DNA of 64,000 nucleotides from assembly GCA_964023205.1 (NCBI GenBank), contig OZ026842.1, positions 12,254,716-12,318,715 on the forward strand, given 5' to 3'. Shown in pieces: positions 13,826 through 41,764 of the stretch. The DNA comes from Lutraria lutraria (Eukaryota > Mollusca > Bivalvia > Venerida > Mactridae). The position numbers were made by a program, and so were the translations under genes. The notes beneath the pieces were generated by a model. It was not told the DNA's origin, searched no databases, and was given only the letters and a program-made list of their open reading frames with translations. The stretch's first letter is position 1. Each line of letters starts with the position of its first letter.

Positions 13826-14047
13826 TAAGGCCGTCCTTAAAAAATGTTGGTTTTCAGTCCCATGTCTGACTCATTAAAAAGTTCCTGTCAAGACCTTTTA
13901 TAAAACTATTTTCAAACAATTTTTTTTCATTCTTTATTTCAGCTTTTCATTTTCACTACAAGCAAATAAACGAAAATGCCTGCCTACCTAGTGTTGAAAA
14001 TTCAGGTTTTGTAACTAAAAACCAACTTTTCATAAGGATGGCCTAAA
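13826..14047. mobile_element. Inverted-repeat element
   Basis: ATAAGGCCGTCCTTAAAAAA with following GTTGGTTTTCAG at the left pairs with AAAAACCAACTTTTCATAAG and GATGGCCTAA at the right, enclosing about 220 bp with no coding content. Confidence 0.55.
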
Positions 14048-14956
14048 AGTCATTCTCTGAGGTGGTCCTTATTCAGAGTATGAGTTTTAGATTTTCAAAT
14101 GCCTGTATTTGTAAACACAACTGGTCATTACAGACAGGTGCACTTTAAACACAGTTGGTATGTAGTACAGGCTTGTCTGTAGAGAGAATTTCTTGTTTTA
14201 CTGAAAACTCGGTAAAAGATTTTAATGTAATATTATCATAAAGTAACTCTGTTTATTACTTTTTAAGTCAGTCATCAAACTAATTATTTTAGTATTTAAG
14301 TCTAAGAAATGCCAGAGTGGGTGGGGTACTTATATCAATGTCAGTTTTCCCTTGTATGATTGTATTTATTTATAGACTGATGTCATCTTACTCAAAACAT
14401 TCTTGCTATCTCTCATACTCACAAAATCACTCCTACTTTGTGCAAAAAGAATGAAAAATCCTTCCCTACATTCTTTGGTTACCATGGCAATAGCATTTGA
14501 TTTTTATATCATACATGTTGATTATAATCCTTATCATGCTAAAACTCATTTAACTATTGTCTCAAAGTACATGTATACATTTACCAAGCATATGTCCATT
14601 CATTTATACCACAATTATACACTGAATTATTTAAATATTAGATATACATTTATTATGTTGTATACAATGAGATACATTTATTATGTTGTATACAACGGGA
14701 TGACATTATGTTATCTATTGTGACATAAGTTTAAAAAAACAGCCTGTGTAACATTTGCATTGTATGCATGACTAGTATGATTGAAATTTGACTTTTTCAC
14801 TTAGTAAATAGATCTTTTGTGAAATTGTGGACACATCCATTAATGATAGTACTTATACATTGTCTTTTTCATATAAGCCACTTTAATTAGCTGCATTCTT
14901 ATTAACAAAATATAATGTATTTATTTACATGCAGAATTTTTAAAAATTTGATATTT

Positions 14957-15032
14957 CGAGGGCTCAGCGCAACACTGTCGTAACTTGTTCTTATTTCAAT
15001 ATGAGTTATGACGCTGTTGCGTTGAACCCTCG
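14957..15032 (-). mobile_element. 76-bp palindrome family, copy 1
   Basis: CGAGGGCTCAGCGCAACACT at one end and its near-perfect inverse at the other, stems of about 28-30 bp around a loop of about 18 nt. Flanked on both sides by ATTT as a direct repeat. Its loop (TTGTTCTTATTTCAATATG) is in the reverse orientation relative to most copies. Confidence 0.9.
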
Positions 15033-17573
15033 ATTTATGGGGCGGTTGTGCGTCATACTTAAGGTTGTGTCTGTAACAGGGAACCATTAATATGACTTAT
15101 TAGTTGTGTGAAAGTGATAGTACCGGTACTGATGCTCATAGGTTACTAAGCTTATCTCTTAAAGTGGTGTGTTTCTCGAATTATTGTCAATGCAGTAAGT
15201 TTGTGAATTTTCTATGAGAATAATGCAGTTAATCTTATGTTTTGAATGCTTTCCCTGATTGTTGATTTCTATGCAATATAGAATAGCATGTTGACAAATA
15301 GATCAGTGCTGGTGAGCATTGGAGTTTACAGTGATAAAACGAAGTCTAAAGACTTAAAGTTTTAAAATGGAGCTTTGCTATTTGGCTGAACCTTTAAAAT
15401 GGAGCTTTGCTATTGGCTGAACTTGAAACATGTGATGAAAAGGAACCAATCAGGTGCTTTAGTTTTAGATTGAACTTGCCTGTCTCTAAGCTTAGGTTTA
15501 GAACCTTAGATCCTGGTTGTTTGCGTGTATGCATTTTGTTTTATTATGTTTACTTATATGTTAATGGAACCCTTAAAATCTCTTACTATGAAAGAATTAA
15601 TAGGGAGTTCTTGATCTCCGTTCATCAAATCCAGTCATGTGGAATGGAAACAAGAGTTCTACAGATAAAAGTTATAACATCCATATTGAATATATCTATT
15701 TCATCACATTTTGCGATCAATTAGACATTCACTACTCATAAACTAATTCTCAGTGTATTAAATTTTATCAGTTACTTTGTCAATAAGAACTATTCTTACA
15801 GTTTACAAATTTGATAGTTTTCAAAAGTCTAGTGTTATGAAAAGGAGATATTTGCATTAGATTAGATCATTTCTTATAAAACAATGATTTTTAACATACA
15901 GTGTGCCCTCAAAGCTATGACTGTAATAGGATGAGTGTTGAAAAAACAACAACAGATTAAATTGTAGTCTTTAATGTATTTGAACTAATCTCAGAATAGA
16001 TAACAAAGGCTTTGATTTAGTGAACATTAAAGTCGTGTTACCCATGATGCATTGCTTTTTGTTAGAATTTTTAATTTTGAGGAAATGCGTACATTTGTTA
16101 CACGTGTGAATCCTCGATCTCTTTGATTTGTTACGCCACATTTGGTTCTCATTTATTCTCAGAAGTTTTTTTAGATGATATGTAAACAAGCCAAATATTG
16201 TTATCCTATTTATGTAATAGTCAGTAAATTAGCTGAAATATATTGCAGGAATTTTATTGATAAACAGTCCAATTAGTTCTTTTCTAGTATTTATCAAACA
16301 TTCTTGAATTTCACTACTAAAAATCTGATAATTTATTAATATATCAGCAAAAACTTGTCAGTCAGTCTTCTCAGCTTCTTTCATTATTCAGCAGTACCGG
16401 TAAATTATAATATCTTCAATTTAGACTCAACTTATTGGTTGCAGATTTTTTTCTGTATATTTTTAGTGATGGTGGTATGGATTCCAATATTACAATTGGA
16501 GTTACAGTGAACTTTTGCTAAGCAATCATTGAAACAAATTTCCAAAGGTGAATAATTTCCAGCATATGCTTGAATTGTCGTCTTTTTCATGTCTGGACCA
16601 TTTTCTATTGCACTGAGTTTTTTTTCCATTATTTCATAATGTTAACTTTCACCCATGAATATGCATGTTTACTCTCTAAGTATTATTGGCTAACTGTTAA
16701 ATATTGTAAATGGTCAGTCTATACTAAGCTAACAGCTATTTTCTTTTTTTTTATCATTTCTCAGTTTTAAATCACATATTGCTGAATCATTAAAATAATT
16801 GAACATATACATGGAATTCAAAAATGTTTGATTAATACTGTAGAGACAGAATTTTTTTTTAATGTACCAGTATATGATAGTACATGTATTTAATTCATTC
16901 ATACATGTGTGTATGTTATTCACTGTGTGACTCTTTATGATATAAATATAAAAGTCTTGTTTACAAGAATCGTAATTATTACTTATTTTGTGTCATGTTA
17001 CTATGTGTTTTTCTAGACCACATTACGTATTTTAGTCTAGTAAACTAATTCGTGCATGCTTTTATTATGATACAGGATGTATAAGTTATTACAAACTGTT
17101 TTGGATGTAAACATCTTGTTTGTTGTATTTCGTTCATCCTTATCTCTGTCCTAGACCACATAAAATTTAAATCCCTGCCAAGGTGACTTTATTTTAGTCA
17201 AACACAACACAACAAGGTACAACAATACGCCAGAATGAGCACTTGTACCATACCATAAAAAGAACATGGGTAGAATTCTATACATCAAAAGAAAAGATGC
17301 AATTTTATAATGTTGGAAGGACTGGATGTGATTTTTCGCATTTACAGACATGAACGTTGTACTGAGCCCTTTATTGCCATGTTAGCGGTTTTTAAAAAGA
17401 TTATTGATCGATCATACTAATGTTTCAACCCGAAACAGTCCTGTTTGAATAAATTATGTTTCCTGATCATTACACTAAAACCTGGTTCTTCGCAAGTTAC
17501 CACAAACTTCAACAAGCAGCAAAGGATGAAGATGGCATATACAATGTATATTTAGGTGGAGAAGTGTTTCGTA

Positions 17574-17722
17574 TTGTTTGTTTATTTGAGTTTTACGCCC
17601 CTTTTCAACAGTCAGTCATATGACACAGACACTGACAGTTCACCTAACCATCGTTCCTGGGAATAAGCATAAATAAGACCCACATCCTCCATAAGCAACT
17701 GCCTACTTTTCTTACATAAAGA
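17574..17722 (-). mobile_element. Dispersed repeat, copy downstream of AARS2
   Basis: GAGTTTTACGCCCCTTTTCA, then TGACAGTTCACCTAACCATC and CATCCTCCATAAGCAACTGCC. It is the reverse complement of the sequence at 33878-34020, so inverted copies bracket the AARS2 coding region. It looks like a SINE-type element. Confidence 0.6.
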
Positions 17723-18209
17723 CATATGGTCAATAACTGGGCTCTATCAGTGAGAGGTAGAAAACTAGACAAAATTTTAATATTTATTAAACAGTTATAA
17801 GTACAAAAATGTCAAGAGCAGCACATGACCACATAAAAAACTAAACAAGAAACTGTCACAAACAGGAGGTGCATCAAACAAGGAAATAACATCAAGTCTA
17901 GGAAAATCTACTCTTAGATCTATTAACCTGATGACATTAATTTTTTACTGTTCTTAGTGAAGTATAAAGTGTTCAATACACTTACATCACTCAGACCACT
18001 TAACATAATATACTTAACATCTAGTAACCATCTTCTCTTCGGAGAGCAAATAATATTAGTTATAACATAACCAAAGTGAGTTTGAAATATTGGCACATAT
18101 ATATATCACATGGTTGGTTTTCCAGCCTTAATCTTGTCTGTACCAGATTTATGTTAAAACATTAAATGTTACCTTTAATATAAAAAATCATGTCAAAAAC
18201 TACCCATGC

Positions 18210-18215
18210 TTTATT
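18210..18215 (-). other. AATAAA one base after the AARS2 stop codon
   Basis: On the minus strand the end reads TAG-C-AATAAA. If used, the 3' untranslated region would be only about 15-30 nt. A second AATAAA on this strand lies in the 17780s and could serve instead. Confidence 0.45.
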
Positions 18216-18216
18216 G

Positions 18217-33749
<15,533 letters not shown>

Positions 33750-34588
33750 TCTGAAAAAAAGTGGATGAAGATAAATCACCAAGGAACAAGAGGCTAGATT
33801 CAATAAATGCATTATATGCCCCCAGTGGCAGCTTGACTTAACCGCTGACGGACAAGGCAATGACTAAATACAACCGCACCTAAGGCATAAAAACTGGAGG
33901 CAGTTGGTTACGGAGGATGGGAGTCTAGTACTGGTTCTTCCAACGAATGATAGTTAGGTTAACTGTCCGTCTCTATGACTCCAACTGTTGAAAAGCGGTG
34001 TAAAACCAAATGAAACAATGAAATAAACATGAGATAACTGGAGCCTAAAAAAGTCTACCTACTTGCTGTTAAAAGTTTGGGTTGCAAAACCGCAAATGAA
34101 TATTTTTTTGGTCTAAACATTTATGTACATAATAATTGTAACATAATGTAAGTTACAAAAAAACTTTTTACGAACCCATTACCAGCATCAGAGAAAAGAC
34201 GACTGGCGCCATTTGAATAATTCTTCTTACGAACAACAAACTATTTCACAACATAGTCATGAAAATAACCTGCACTTCTACAACTCAACACCTTATATGA
34301 AACCCACATGTTTATTTGATACAAACTTTGACACAAAGTCAATCTTCATAGCTAAACAGCTCACTATTTCAACAGTATCTCTCCTTATACTTCAAGCTAA
34401 TGACAACTTGGCACTGCCGTCTGCGTGTCTATGCAAGGTTATACAGTATCCATTAACATCAAATATGCTCACACAAGGTACACCAAAAGCGTGATTTCTG
34501 TTCAGTTTCTAACACTCAATTTCACACAATTAAGCATTCAGAACTACAATATAAGCAAGCGAACATATCAACCGGCATTCTGACAGTC
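33750..34588. promoter_or_regulatory. Divergent spacer between AARS2 and the cysteine-rich gene
   Basis: The two coding regions start back to back, 839 bp apart. On the minus strand, TTTTTTTCAG ends one base before the AARS2 ATG, so AARS2 has an upstream exon whose position is unknown. A possible piece is the minus-strand sequence around 34184-34210, ending in CTG followed by GTAATG. It carries an ATG in good context that would be out of frame with AARS2. TATAAG at 34550-34555 lies only 34 bp before the plus-strand ATG, so it is a doubtful TATA box. Part of the spacer (33878-34020) is a dispersed repeat. Confidence 0.35.
33878..34020 (+). mobile_element. Dispersed repeat, copy upstream of AARS2
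   Basis: GCAGTTGGTTACGGAGGATG through GGTTAACTGTCCGTCTCTAT to AAAGCGGTGTAAAACC; inverse of 17574-17722. Confidence 0.6.
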
Positions 34589-37500
34589 ATGTTGAAGCAT
34601 CCATGGATTGTCTTCCTAAGTCTTTTTGTGTTGGGAGCAGTTTTTCAAGCAGTTTGTGGAACCATACCAGACATCACTACATTATGTCCATACAACAAAT
34701 TCTGCACATCGATGCCAACAGAGGTACATTCTTTGATACTTTTTTCTAATATAGACCTAGCTGTAATATTTTTGCATGACGCTTAAAATAAACTTAGTAA
34801 ATTAAGTTTTAATTGGGTTGAACTTCAATTTTTTACTCACTAACATAGCAAAAATTAGATGCGTGTAAAAAAGATTTTACAGCTTCATCACTGTCATGTT
34901 CAACTTTATTTCAACAAGTAATAAGCAATGTTGGATTCGGTAAAACTATTTAATATCTTTTCAAACAGATAACCAGAAAACCAATAATTTTCTAGACTGG
35001 TTCTTGGTGTGTGCTATTATGCAATAAAATTATATAAGTTATTAAAAAATTATTAATAAAAAGTCTTTGCACACATTTCTATAAGTCAGGGATATCCGCT
35101 GACTATTTCAAATCATCACAACTAGGATTTTTAAAAACGAAGATCTGTCTTAGAATGAGAATTTAAATAAAAATGGTTAACTGCCACTTGAATTCACACT
35201 TGTAAGAATAATAGTCACCAAATTAAAAACAGTCAAACCTTTGTTAGCAACCATCTTCCAATAAAGGCCACCATGTGAGTAAAGTAACTCTCATTGATTG
35301 TTTATAATAAGATGACCTTTGAATCAAGGCCACCATGTGAGTAAAGTAACTGTCATTGATTATTTATAATAAGATGACCTTTGAATCAAGGCCACCATGT
35401 GAGTAAAGTAACTGTCATTGATTATTTATAATAAGATGACCTTTGAATCAAGGCCACCATGTGAGTAAAGTAACTCTCATTGATTATTTATAATAAGATG
35501 ACCTTTGAATCAAGGCCACCATGTGAGTAAAGTAACTCTCATTGATTATTTATAATAAGATGACCTTTGAATCAAGGCCACCAGTCAATAAAGGTCACAT
35601 GTTTTTCCCAAGGGTGGCTTTTGTTTACAGGTTTGACTGTAATGGGGAAAGTTTTTGTTGCTTTCCATGGCAGTCATTCGCTCACCAAACATGAATTTTA
35701 GGGAAAGTTTTCTACATCAGCCAGGCAATTGTTAAACTAGTTCCTATTCCATGCTGCAGTGCAAGTCTATGTAAGTTCAGTTTCCATGAGTACTTTCAGT
35801 ACTTTGATTTCTTTGTTTAAGGTACAAAAACCAGATGTGTCTCATCTGACACCATGCTGCAAAGAGTGTTCATGTTATCAAGATTGTCAACTTTTTGAAA
35901 ACTGTTGCCCGGACAAGGAGCTGACGCAGAGTACGAATAATAAAAAATACCCTTGTACTAAAATAGACGAATATTTCAATAAACAAAGACAAATACACAC
36001 TACAGTAAACCTGGAATTGTCCTATCAGATGATAGATGACTGTCCCAATGCTTTCCTTGACCTAGCATATCCAAGGTGTTCAACAATCACTGAATTAGAG
36101 GACTGCGTAATAGTCACTGATACAAACACTGATGTTGTTTACAAGAATAAGCATTGTGCCATGTGCAATGGTATTGAAGATTTCGTTGAATGGCAGTTAT
36201 TAACAGAATGTGGCTATGAAGAACCCGACAACTTTACCATCAAGGAATGGCACTCCTTCATCCTAGAATATTGTGAAATAACGTCGGTACCACCTGATCC
36301 ATCGGCAGGGTTTTTATACAGATGCACCGATGAAGAGAACATCATTAAAGAGTGTAACAAGACTGGACGATGGAAAACATTTAATCAAGAAATTAAAACA
36401 GCCTGTGAATTAGGAAATTCTACACAAACATATACTTACGAAAGGGTTGATGAAAAAGAAAAATATTATAAAAACGTCTACTGCATGATATGCAATACCT
36501 ATCAAGAAGAAATACTGTCTGGCTTGTGTGAAAAAGATATAATTCCTACTAAAGAAAGAACAACAGTAGCGCTATCAATCATTGTCAACTTTAAATTTCA
36601 AATTGAAGAAAATGAAGATATACAAGGAAAGTGTCACCAGTCCCAAATTTGGGATCCATTTAACGTAAGACATTTTTTATTTACGTTTATATACACATTC
36701 ATTTTTCCTCATTTAATTATATATTCCCTTTAAAAAAATACCATGTTTCCACCAAAGCATAAACTAATTGTTTCTGGATACATGCTTATTAAGATAGGGT
36801 AGTAAGGCAGCCCTGACATTTATATATTTTCACTAATATAATTGAAAAAAATACAGAAAGATAAATAAAAGATACAGAAGATGTTCGGTTCCACTTGGCC
36901 GCTAAAGACATCTAAGGTTGCAGGGAAAATCAGGGTAGGGCGAATCACCAGTAATAATTTATTATGCCAAACTAAATTCTTGTAAGAATAGGAATATGTG
37001 TTTTGATTCACTTTGGATTTTGCCATCAGAAACTTATAAATGGGAATCAATAATTGATTTCATGAAAAAAGAGCCTCAAATTGTGAGGTTTGATGAAACG
37101 GAGATAAATAAATAGGAGCATTTACGAATATATCCGTTCTTTAATAATACACATTAATAACGGAAAACTTCCCCAGTAATTATTATAGTTCATAACCATA
37201 TAGCCAACATGCTACATATAAAGCATATCTTTATGAGGATTGGTATAGTAATTGTGCTTTCTTCTTTTAAATACAGGAGGTATGTTTAGTAGTAAAGTGC
37301 CCATTTACTACAATTTCATACCAAGGAAAATGTGAAGATGTGCTTACATATTTACCAGGTCTAAGTTATCTGATTATTTTCCATCTGAAGTCAGATGCCC
37401 CAGACTATTCTTACGAGACATTGGAATTGCTTGATCAGATGATAACAAACTTTGTACAAAACCCTGATTGTCTGAAATGTGGAAGTAGCCTGGAAATGCT

Positions 37501-37957
37501 GACAGATCGAAGCCTCTATTTGAGATACCCTGTAGATGCCCAGAAAACATGTACAAAGGAGTATTTACTGTCAAAGGTGAAGAAGATCTACGAACGTTCA
37601 CCGATCAGTGTGAGTCTAGTAACTGGAGAAAACATCACCATGACTCTCATGCTTAATTTCAAAACACCTTCTCTTCAAGACACATTGTATATGACTGGAT
37701 ATTTTTGCAAAACATATACTCATGTCAACCAGGCAATGGTTGATAAGTGTCCAAGGATACCTATCGCTTTGTTAGATTTCAATAGAACAATAAGCTATAT
37801 CTCAACTGAAAGGAATGGTACTTTATGTGTAGATGAATACTTCAAAATTATGGGATCATTGAGCAACAACCACGGCACTGCTCACATGCATATAACAATG
37901 TCCATCCTTATGGCGTTTAACTGTATCTATTCAGTGTATTGTAAATATAAGCATTGA
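34589..37957 (+). CDS. Secreted or surface cysteine-rich glycoprotein, SMB-like, three exons
   Basis: Exons 34589-34723, 35822-36664 and 37277-37957, all joined in phase 0, give 552 aa. A signal peptide (IVFLSLFVLGAVFQAVCG, cut near residue 24) opens the protein. Residues 57-74 (CCKECSCYQDC...NCCPD) have the cysteine spacing of a somatomedin-B-like module. Two later motifs, HCAMCNG (about 156-162) and YCMICN (about 264-269), look like a repeated unit, and several N-glycosylation sequons occur (NFT, NKT, NST, NIT, NRT, NGT). Family knowledge: this architecture resembles ectodomains of molluscan adhesion/methuselah-like receptors. Here the frame stops at TGA 37955 after one short hydrophobic tail (ITMSILMAFNCIYSVY) and no seven-helix region follows. 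It may be a soluble decoy or be anchored by that tail. The acceptor of exon 2 was chosen for frame and pyrimidine tract; exact function is unknown. Confidence 0.8.
35229..35641. mobile_element. CAGTCAAACC-family MITE with an internal 62-bp tandem expansion
   Basis: The ends ACAGTCAAACCTTTGTTAGC and ACAGGTTTGACTGTA are the family termini. Between them a 62-bp unit (AAGGCCACCATGTGAGTAAA to GACCTTTGAATC) is repeated about five times with only one or two differences, which implies recent amplification. It lies in intron 1 of the cysteine-rich gene (34724-35821), about 180 bp before exon 2. Confidence 0.85.
36665..37276 (+). other. Intron 2 of the cysteine-rich gene
   Basis: 612 bp with GTAAGA and AAATACAG borders; AT-rich, no feature recognised. 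An open frame on the minus strand (36820-37050) looks random. Confidence 0.75.
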
Positions 37958-38018
37958 TATATGGAAGGGTTGTCAGTCAGTATCATTGTAACACTCAGTA
38001 CAATTCAGCTAACAACAA

Positions 38019-38024
38019 AATAAA
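38019..38024 (+). other. Candidate poly(A) signal of the cysteine-rich gene
   Basis: AATAAA lies 62 bp after the stop codon, a normal distance. It supports the gene really ending here rather than continuing into a transmembrane exon. Confidence 0.5.
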
Positions 38025-39994
38025 TAGTGATTAGACATCATTAAAATTACTTACAAGTACCAGTATATAGGGCAGACCCGGCTGTAGCGAGTATCCAAAT
38101 ACCAAGATACTCCTTGGAACTGAATTTTATTTTTTACTCTAACTATTCTTACATACTTCATGAATAGTTCATGAAGCATGAATTATAACTATTTGACAGA
38201 GGTAACCGTGATTTGAAAATGAAAATCGAGTATGACTGAATACTTGCCACCTCTGATTCATCAAGTTATTCGTCTTGACCAGCGTTAATAAAAAGTTCTA
38301 GTTTTTGTATCAAGATTTCGTATGATGTTACAATACTCAGTTTCAACAGCATTCTAAGGTGACAATGTACAATAATAAAGTGAGAAGTATTCTATATTTT
38401 CTGTTTGATAAATATGCCTCGTTGTTCATTATATATACACTCACAATCACTGTCTGTAATGGGAACTTTCAATCGTTACATGTCTATTACAGTGAAAGAT
38501 ATCTTGTTTTCAGAGACTTTAGTTATTTTTTTACTTTTTTTATATTTGGAAGTTTCCATTGGGTATTTTTGTCTTTGAATTGGGAAAAATATTATTTTCA
38601 ATTGGGAATAAGACCCAATATCAGCCATAAAATTATCCTAAAAAATCCCTAGCTAAAAAATCACTGACACATGCGTGTTGCCTCCACTTCCATTTCCGCC
38701 AAGCATTTGTTTACAATTGCATACCGCGACTTTCAGACATTTTCATCGATGATTTATGTCATTTCTACAGTCAACTTCTAGTCAATTTATCGTTCAAATT
38801 AATTGTGCTATATAACTGTATCGCATTTTAATGCATTTTATCTCTTAAAACACTGCCACAGTTTTTATATTTCTGCAAAATTAATGATAGAATATAGATG
38901 GTCTGCACATTGGTTGGAGTTAAGTACTGTTGCAGGAATTTCCCGAGTGACTTTGTATCTTGCATTTGATTGGCCGATTTGCGGCATTAATGTCACCAAG
39001 CAAAAATCAATATAGCTATCAGAAAAGACCTATACTAGTATACACTAATAGTCTAGTCAGTGTGTCAAGTAATGTGATCAGCTGATTTATTTTTTTATTG
39101 TTATTGAGAGTATTTTTTTTTTGACAAGAAAAATTGTTTATCAGGTTTGAATGGTTGTATGATTGCAGACTTGCACTGTCGTGCATTTTATGACAGATAA
39201 AAAGTTAGACTAGCGGTAATACTGATAACCAGTATACCTGCTTCAAGTTCAATTGCGAGTAATGCGACAAAAATCATAACACTAACAACATTTTTGTAAC
39301 AGTAGAAATGAACAAAGTGGCAAGTGATGCCGGCTGAGTAATTCGTGTTTTTGTAAAATACCAAGTGAAAATAATAGTGATACAACATAAATTACAAGTG
39401 AAACCGATAGAAAGGAATATATCATATTTACCTTCAGTTTTCTCCTGGCAGGAATGATCGTTTCGGACTAATTATACTCAACGAAGAAACCAAAGGAATG
39501 CCGATTATTATGTGTTAACGCCCAGTATTTCGGAACATCAATTGCACGTTTGTTTTTGTCTATAACCCGAGTTATCCTTCTTGATACTCTCACTACATGC
39601 GAACACATTTCTTATACTCATTTGCATTTGTCTTCCTGATATACTTTCTTGTCAGCATGCATTCCTTTGTTTACTTGCCTTCTTCCCTAACTTTAGAAAC
39701 TGGGTAAACAATCATTAGCCTTTTTATTAAAAGAAATTATTACTTCAAAGAGTTAATTTGAGTACCATTCATGGTGATTCAAACATGAAGCTTGATCCAT
39801 TATTTGAGCCTTTTCACCAATGTAAGTCCCATACAACTTAATAACATAATCAAAAGTGTAAACAAGTAACCAGTAAACCATTAGAGTATTTTTCAGAATT
39901 AGTCCTATGCATCATAATCTTTAAAAGGAATTGTAATTGCTTCAACAATCAGCTCATTGCCTACTCCAAGGACTTGTATACATACAAGCTGGGA

Positions 39995-40205
39995 CTTATA
40001 TACATACATGTATATAAGTCCTAGCTTGTATGTATACAATATATGCCTACTCGAAAGATCTATACATTAACATACATGTATATAAGTCCTAGCTTGTATG
40101 TATACAATATATGCCTACTCCAAAGATCTATACATTAACATACATGTATATAAGTCCTAGCTTGTATGTATACAATATATGCCTACTCCAAAGATCTATA
40201 CATTA
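39995..40205. repeat. 68-bp tandem repeat, about three copies
   Basis: TATATAAGTCCTAGCTTGTA, then TGTATACAATATATGCCTAC and CCAAAGATCTATACATTAAC, recurs with a 68-bp period (40021, 40089, 40157). The unit contains short palindromes such as TACATGTA. Confidence 0.9.
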
Positions 40206-40840
40206 CTACAGTTCTAAAACCAAGATGAGGCAAACATTTCTCATGTCAACTGAATGAAGATTTACTACACACATTTAGTGTGAAGAGACATTAAATAAGG
40301 GAGAAATAGCTTGGTAGTTTGACTAATGTACAAAGCATGTCTGTAAGTTGCTCTATATACAAATTGCTGTAATGAAGATACTGTAATATTTCTATTCACC
40401 ACTGCATAGATGGATTCTCACTGCATTTTTCCACAATGAAGACATGATACCTGTATCATTATATTGTCTTGATATCATACATTGCTATATCAGTGCTAAG
40501 ATATAGCTGAGAGTTAAAAAAATGGAAAAAAAAATGAATGGAAAACTTTACTTGGAGCTATGGAAGCAATAAAAAACAGTGTATTTTCCCATTCCAATGT
40601 AATTCATAAAAACATGTTTTTTTCTTGAACTGTTCTCACTTCATGAAGTACGAATAGACAGCTGGACCTGCAAAATGAAATTCCGGCCCATGATGAAAAT
40701 CTTCACCAAAGTAAAGATAAAACAACAAGTGACTGGATTTCTGAGACCTTTATTATATTTTCATGCATGTCAGAGATTGTTACATAAGCTAGTCCGCTGA
40801 TATGTACAGTGGATGTCATGGTAACATGTGACCTTGAAAC

Positions 40841-40941
40841 CACAGGTGTTTGGCACGCTTTTATAATGCCTTAACTGTTAGATGTATATATAATGCATAT
40901 CTAGCAGTTGGGGCATTATAAAAACGTGCCTAACACCTGCG
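40841..40941. mobile_element. 101-bp foldback MITE with 8-bp target duplication
   Basis: ACAGGTGTTTGGCACGCTTT and the following TATAATGCC are inverted at the right end. CTTGAAAC flanks both sides (40833-40840 and 40942-40949), the duplication size of hAT elements. Confidence 0.8.
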
Positions 40942-41181
40942 CTTGAAACAACAATTATAATCTTACCTCACTGGTCGTCATAATTACACAAAATATACTT
41001 GTTGCTTCAATGTAACAGGTGTGTATAAAAAGACAGTAAATGATATAGACAACAAATATTGATTAACACAAAACTTTCTCACTTCGTAATAAAAAATGCA
41101 TTTAGCTGTGCAACTACAAAATGTATTACACTGAAAGATATCAATGAAAACTAAGATACAAGACTGAATTTGAAATTATTA

Positions 41182-41289
41182 TTATTTTTTTGGATAAACA
41201 GTTTGTAACCTCTTAGCAAGGCTTATCATCTCTGGCAGATCACCTGTGTCTCCACTATGTGCAGCATGGTGATACAAAATGTATACATT
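41182..41289 (-). CDS. Possible orphan terminal exon, 35 codons or fewer
   Basis: On the minus strand an open stretch ends SGDTGDLPEMISLAKRLQTV-YPKK then TAA. The peptide looks like a natural amphipathic C-terminus, and an AG (41256-41255) after a weak pyrimidine-rich stretch could be a splice acceptor. No matching upstream exon was found between here and 48 kb, and no family was recognised. It may be chance within a long Mtl 3' untranslated region. Confidence 0.2.
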   Translation of the reverse strand, partial: NVYILYHHAAHSGDTGDLPEMISLAKRLQTVYPKK

Positions 41290-41764
41290 TGTTTATATGA
41301 AAACATATTTATAAATAAAACTCATCAATTATCGTTTTGCTTTATAAAAATCATTTTCTTTTCAGTCAAATATGCTAATAAGAAAAATTTAACTAGATTG
41401 ATGTTAATATCATACTAGAGAGTATTAATTAGAAAAAAAATCGTGATCACAAAAGGGTGGACAGTTTTGTGTAATACAGTCAAGAGAGGTAAACATTGAC
41501 AAATTTGATAGATTTTTAAAAAATACTAAGTTTCAGTAATTATTCTTACATCATGTATCTTAAAACAGTTTTAACAAAGGAACTTGATCAAGAATGTGTA
41601 CAATGCATATAAATGAGAGTAACAAATGCTATGAAATGCGTAAGCAATATTTAAAGCAAACTTAAGTTATATTAATATACATAACACTGCAGTCAATTTG
41701 TCTTTAGATATCAGTATCATTTTCCTATCTGAAGCTCATATGTGGCCATTGTTAGAATATGTAA

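Larger units (their letters stand above)
7324..18209. other. NCK-AARS2 convergent spacer, about 10.9 kb
   Basis: After the minisatellite the region is AT-rich with no exon that I can support. It probably includes a long NCK 3' untranslated region. It contains a 19-C run at 13364-13382, an inverted-repeat element at 13826-14047, one 76-bp palindrome at 14957 and a dispersed repeat at 17574-17722. A short direct duplication (TTTAAAATGGAGCTTTGCTAT) occurs at about 15360-15413. Confidence 0.6.
37958..41180. other. Gene-poor spacer downstream of the cysteine-rich gene
   Basis: No exon could be supported. The part around 38660-38760 is less AT-rich and contains several CpG. On the minus strand CTGAAG-GTAAAT near 39432 looks like an exon end and could belong to an unseen 5' noncoding exon. 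The rest is AT-rich apart from the tandem repeat near 40 kb and the foldback at 40841. Confidence 0.45.

Noticed and set aside
14403..14723. 106-codon plus-strand open frame
   Set aside because: Rich in Tyr, Ile, His and Leu as expected from AT-rich noise, with no domain, and a short local duplication (ACATTTATTATGTTGTATAC) inside.
37374..37601. Minus-strand open frame within the cysteine-rich gene
   Set aside because: Shadow of the plus-strand exon, which has a signal peptide, cysteine pattern and correct splice phases.
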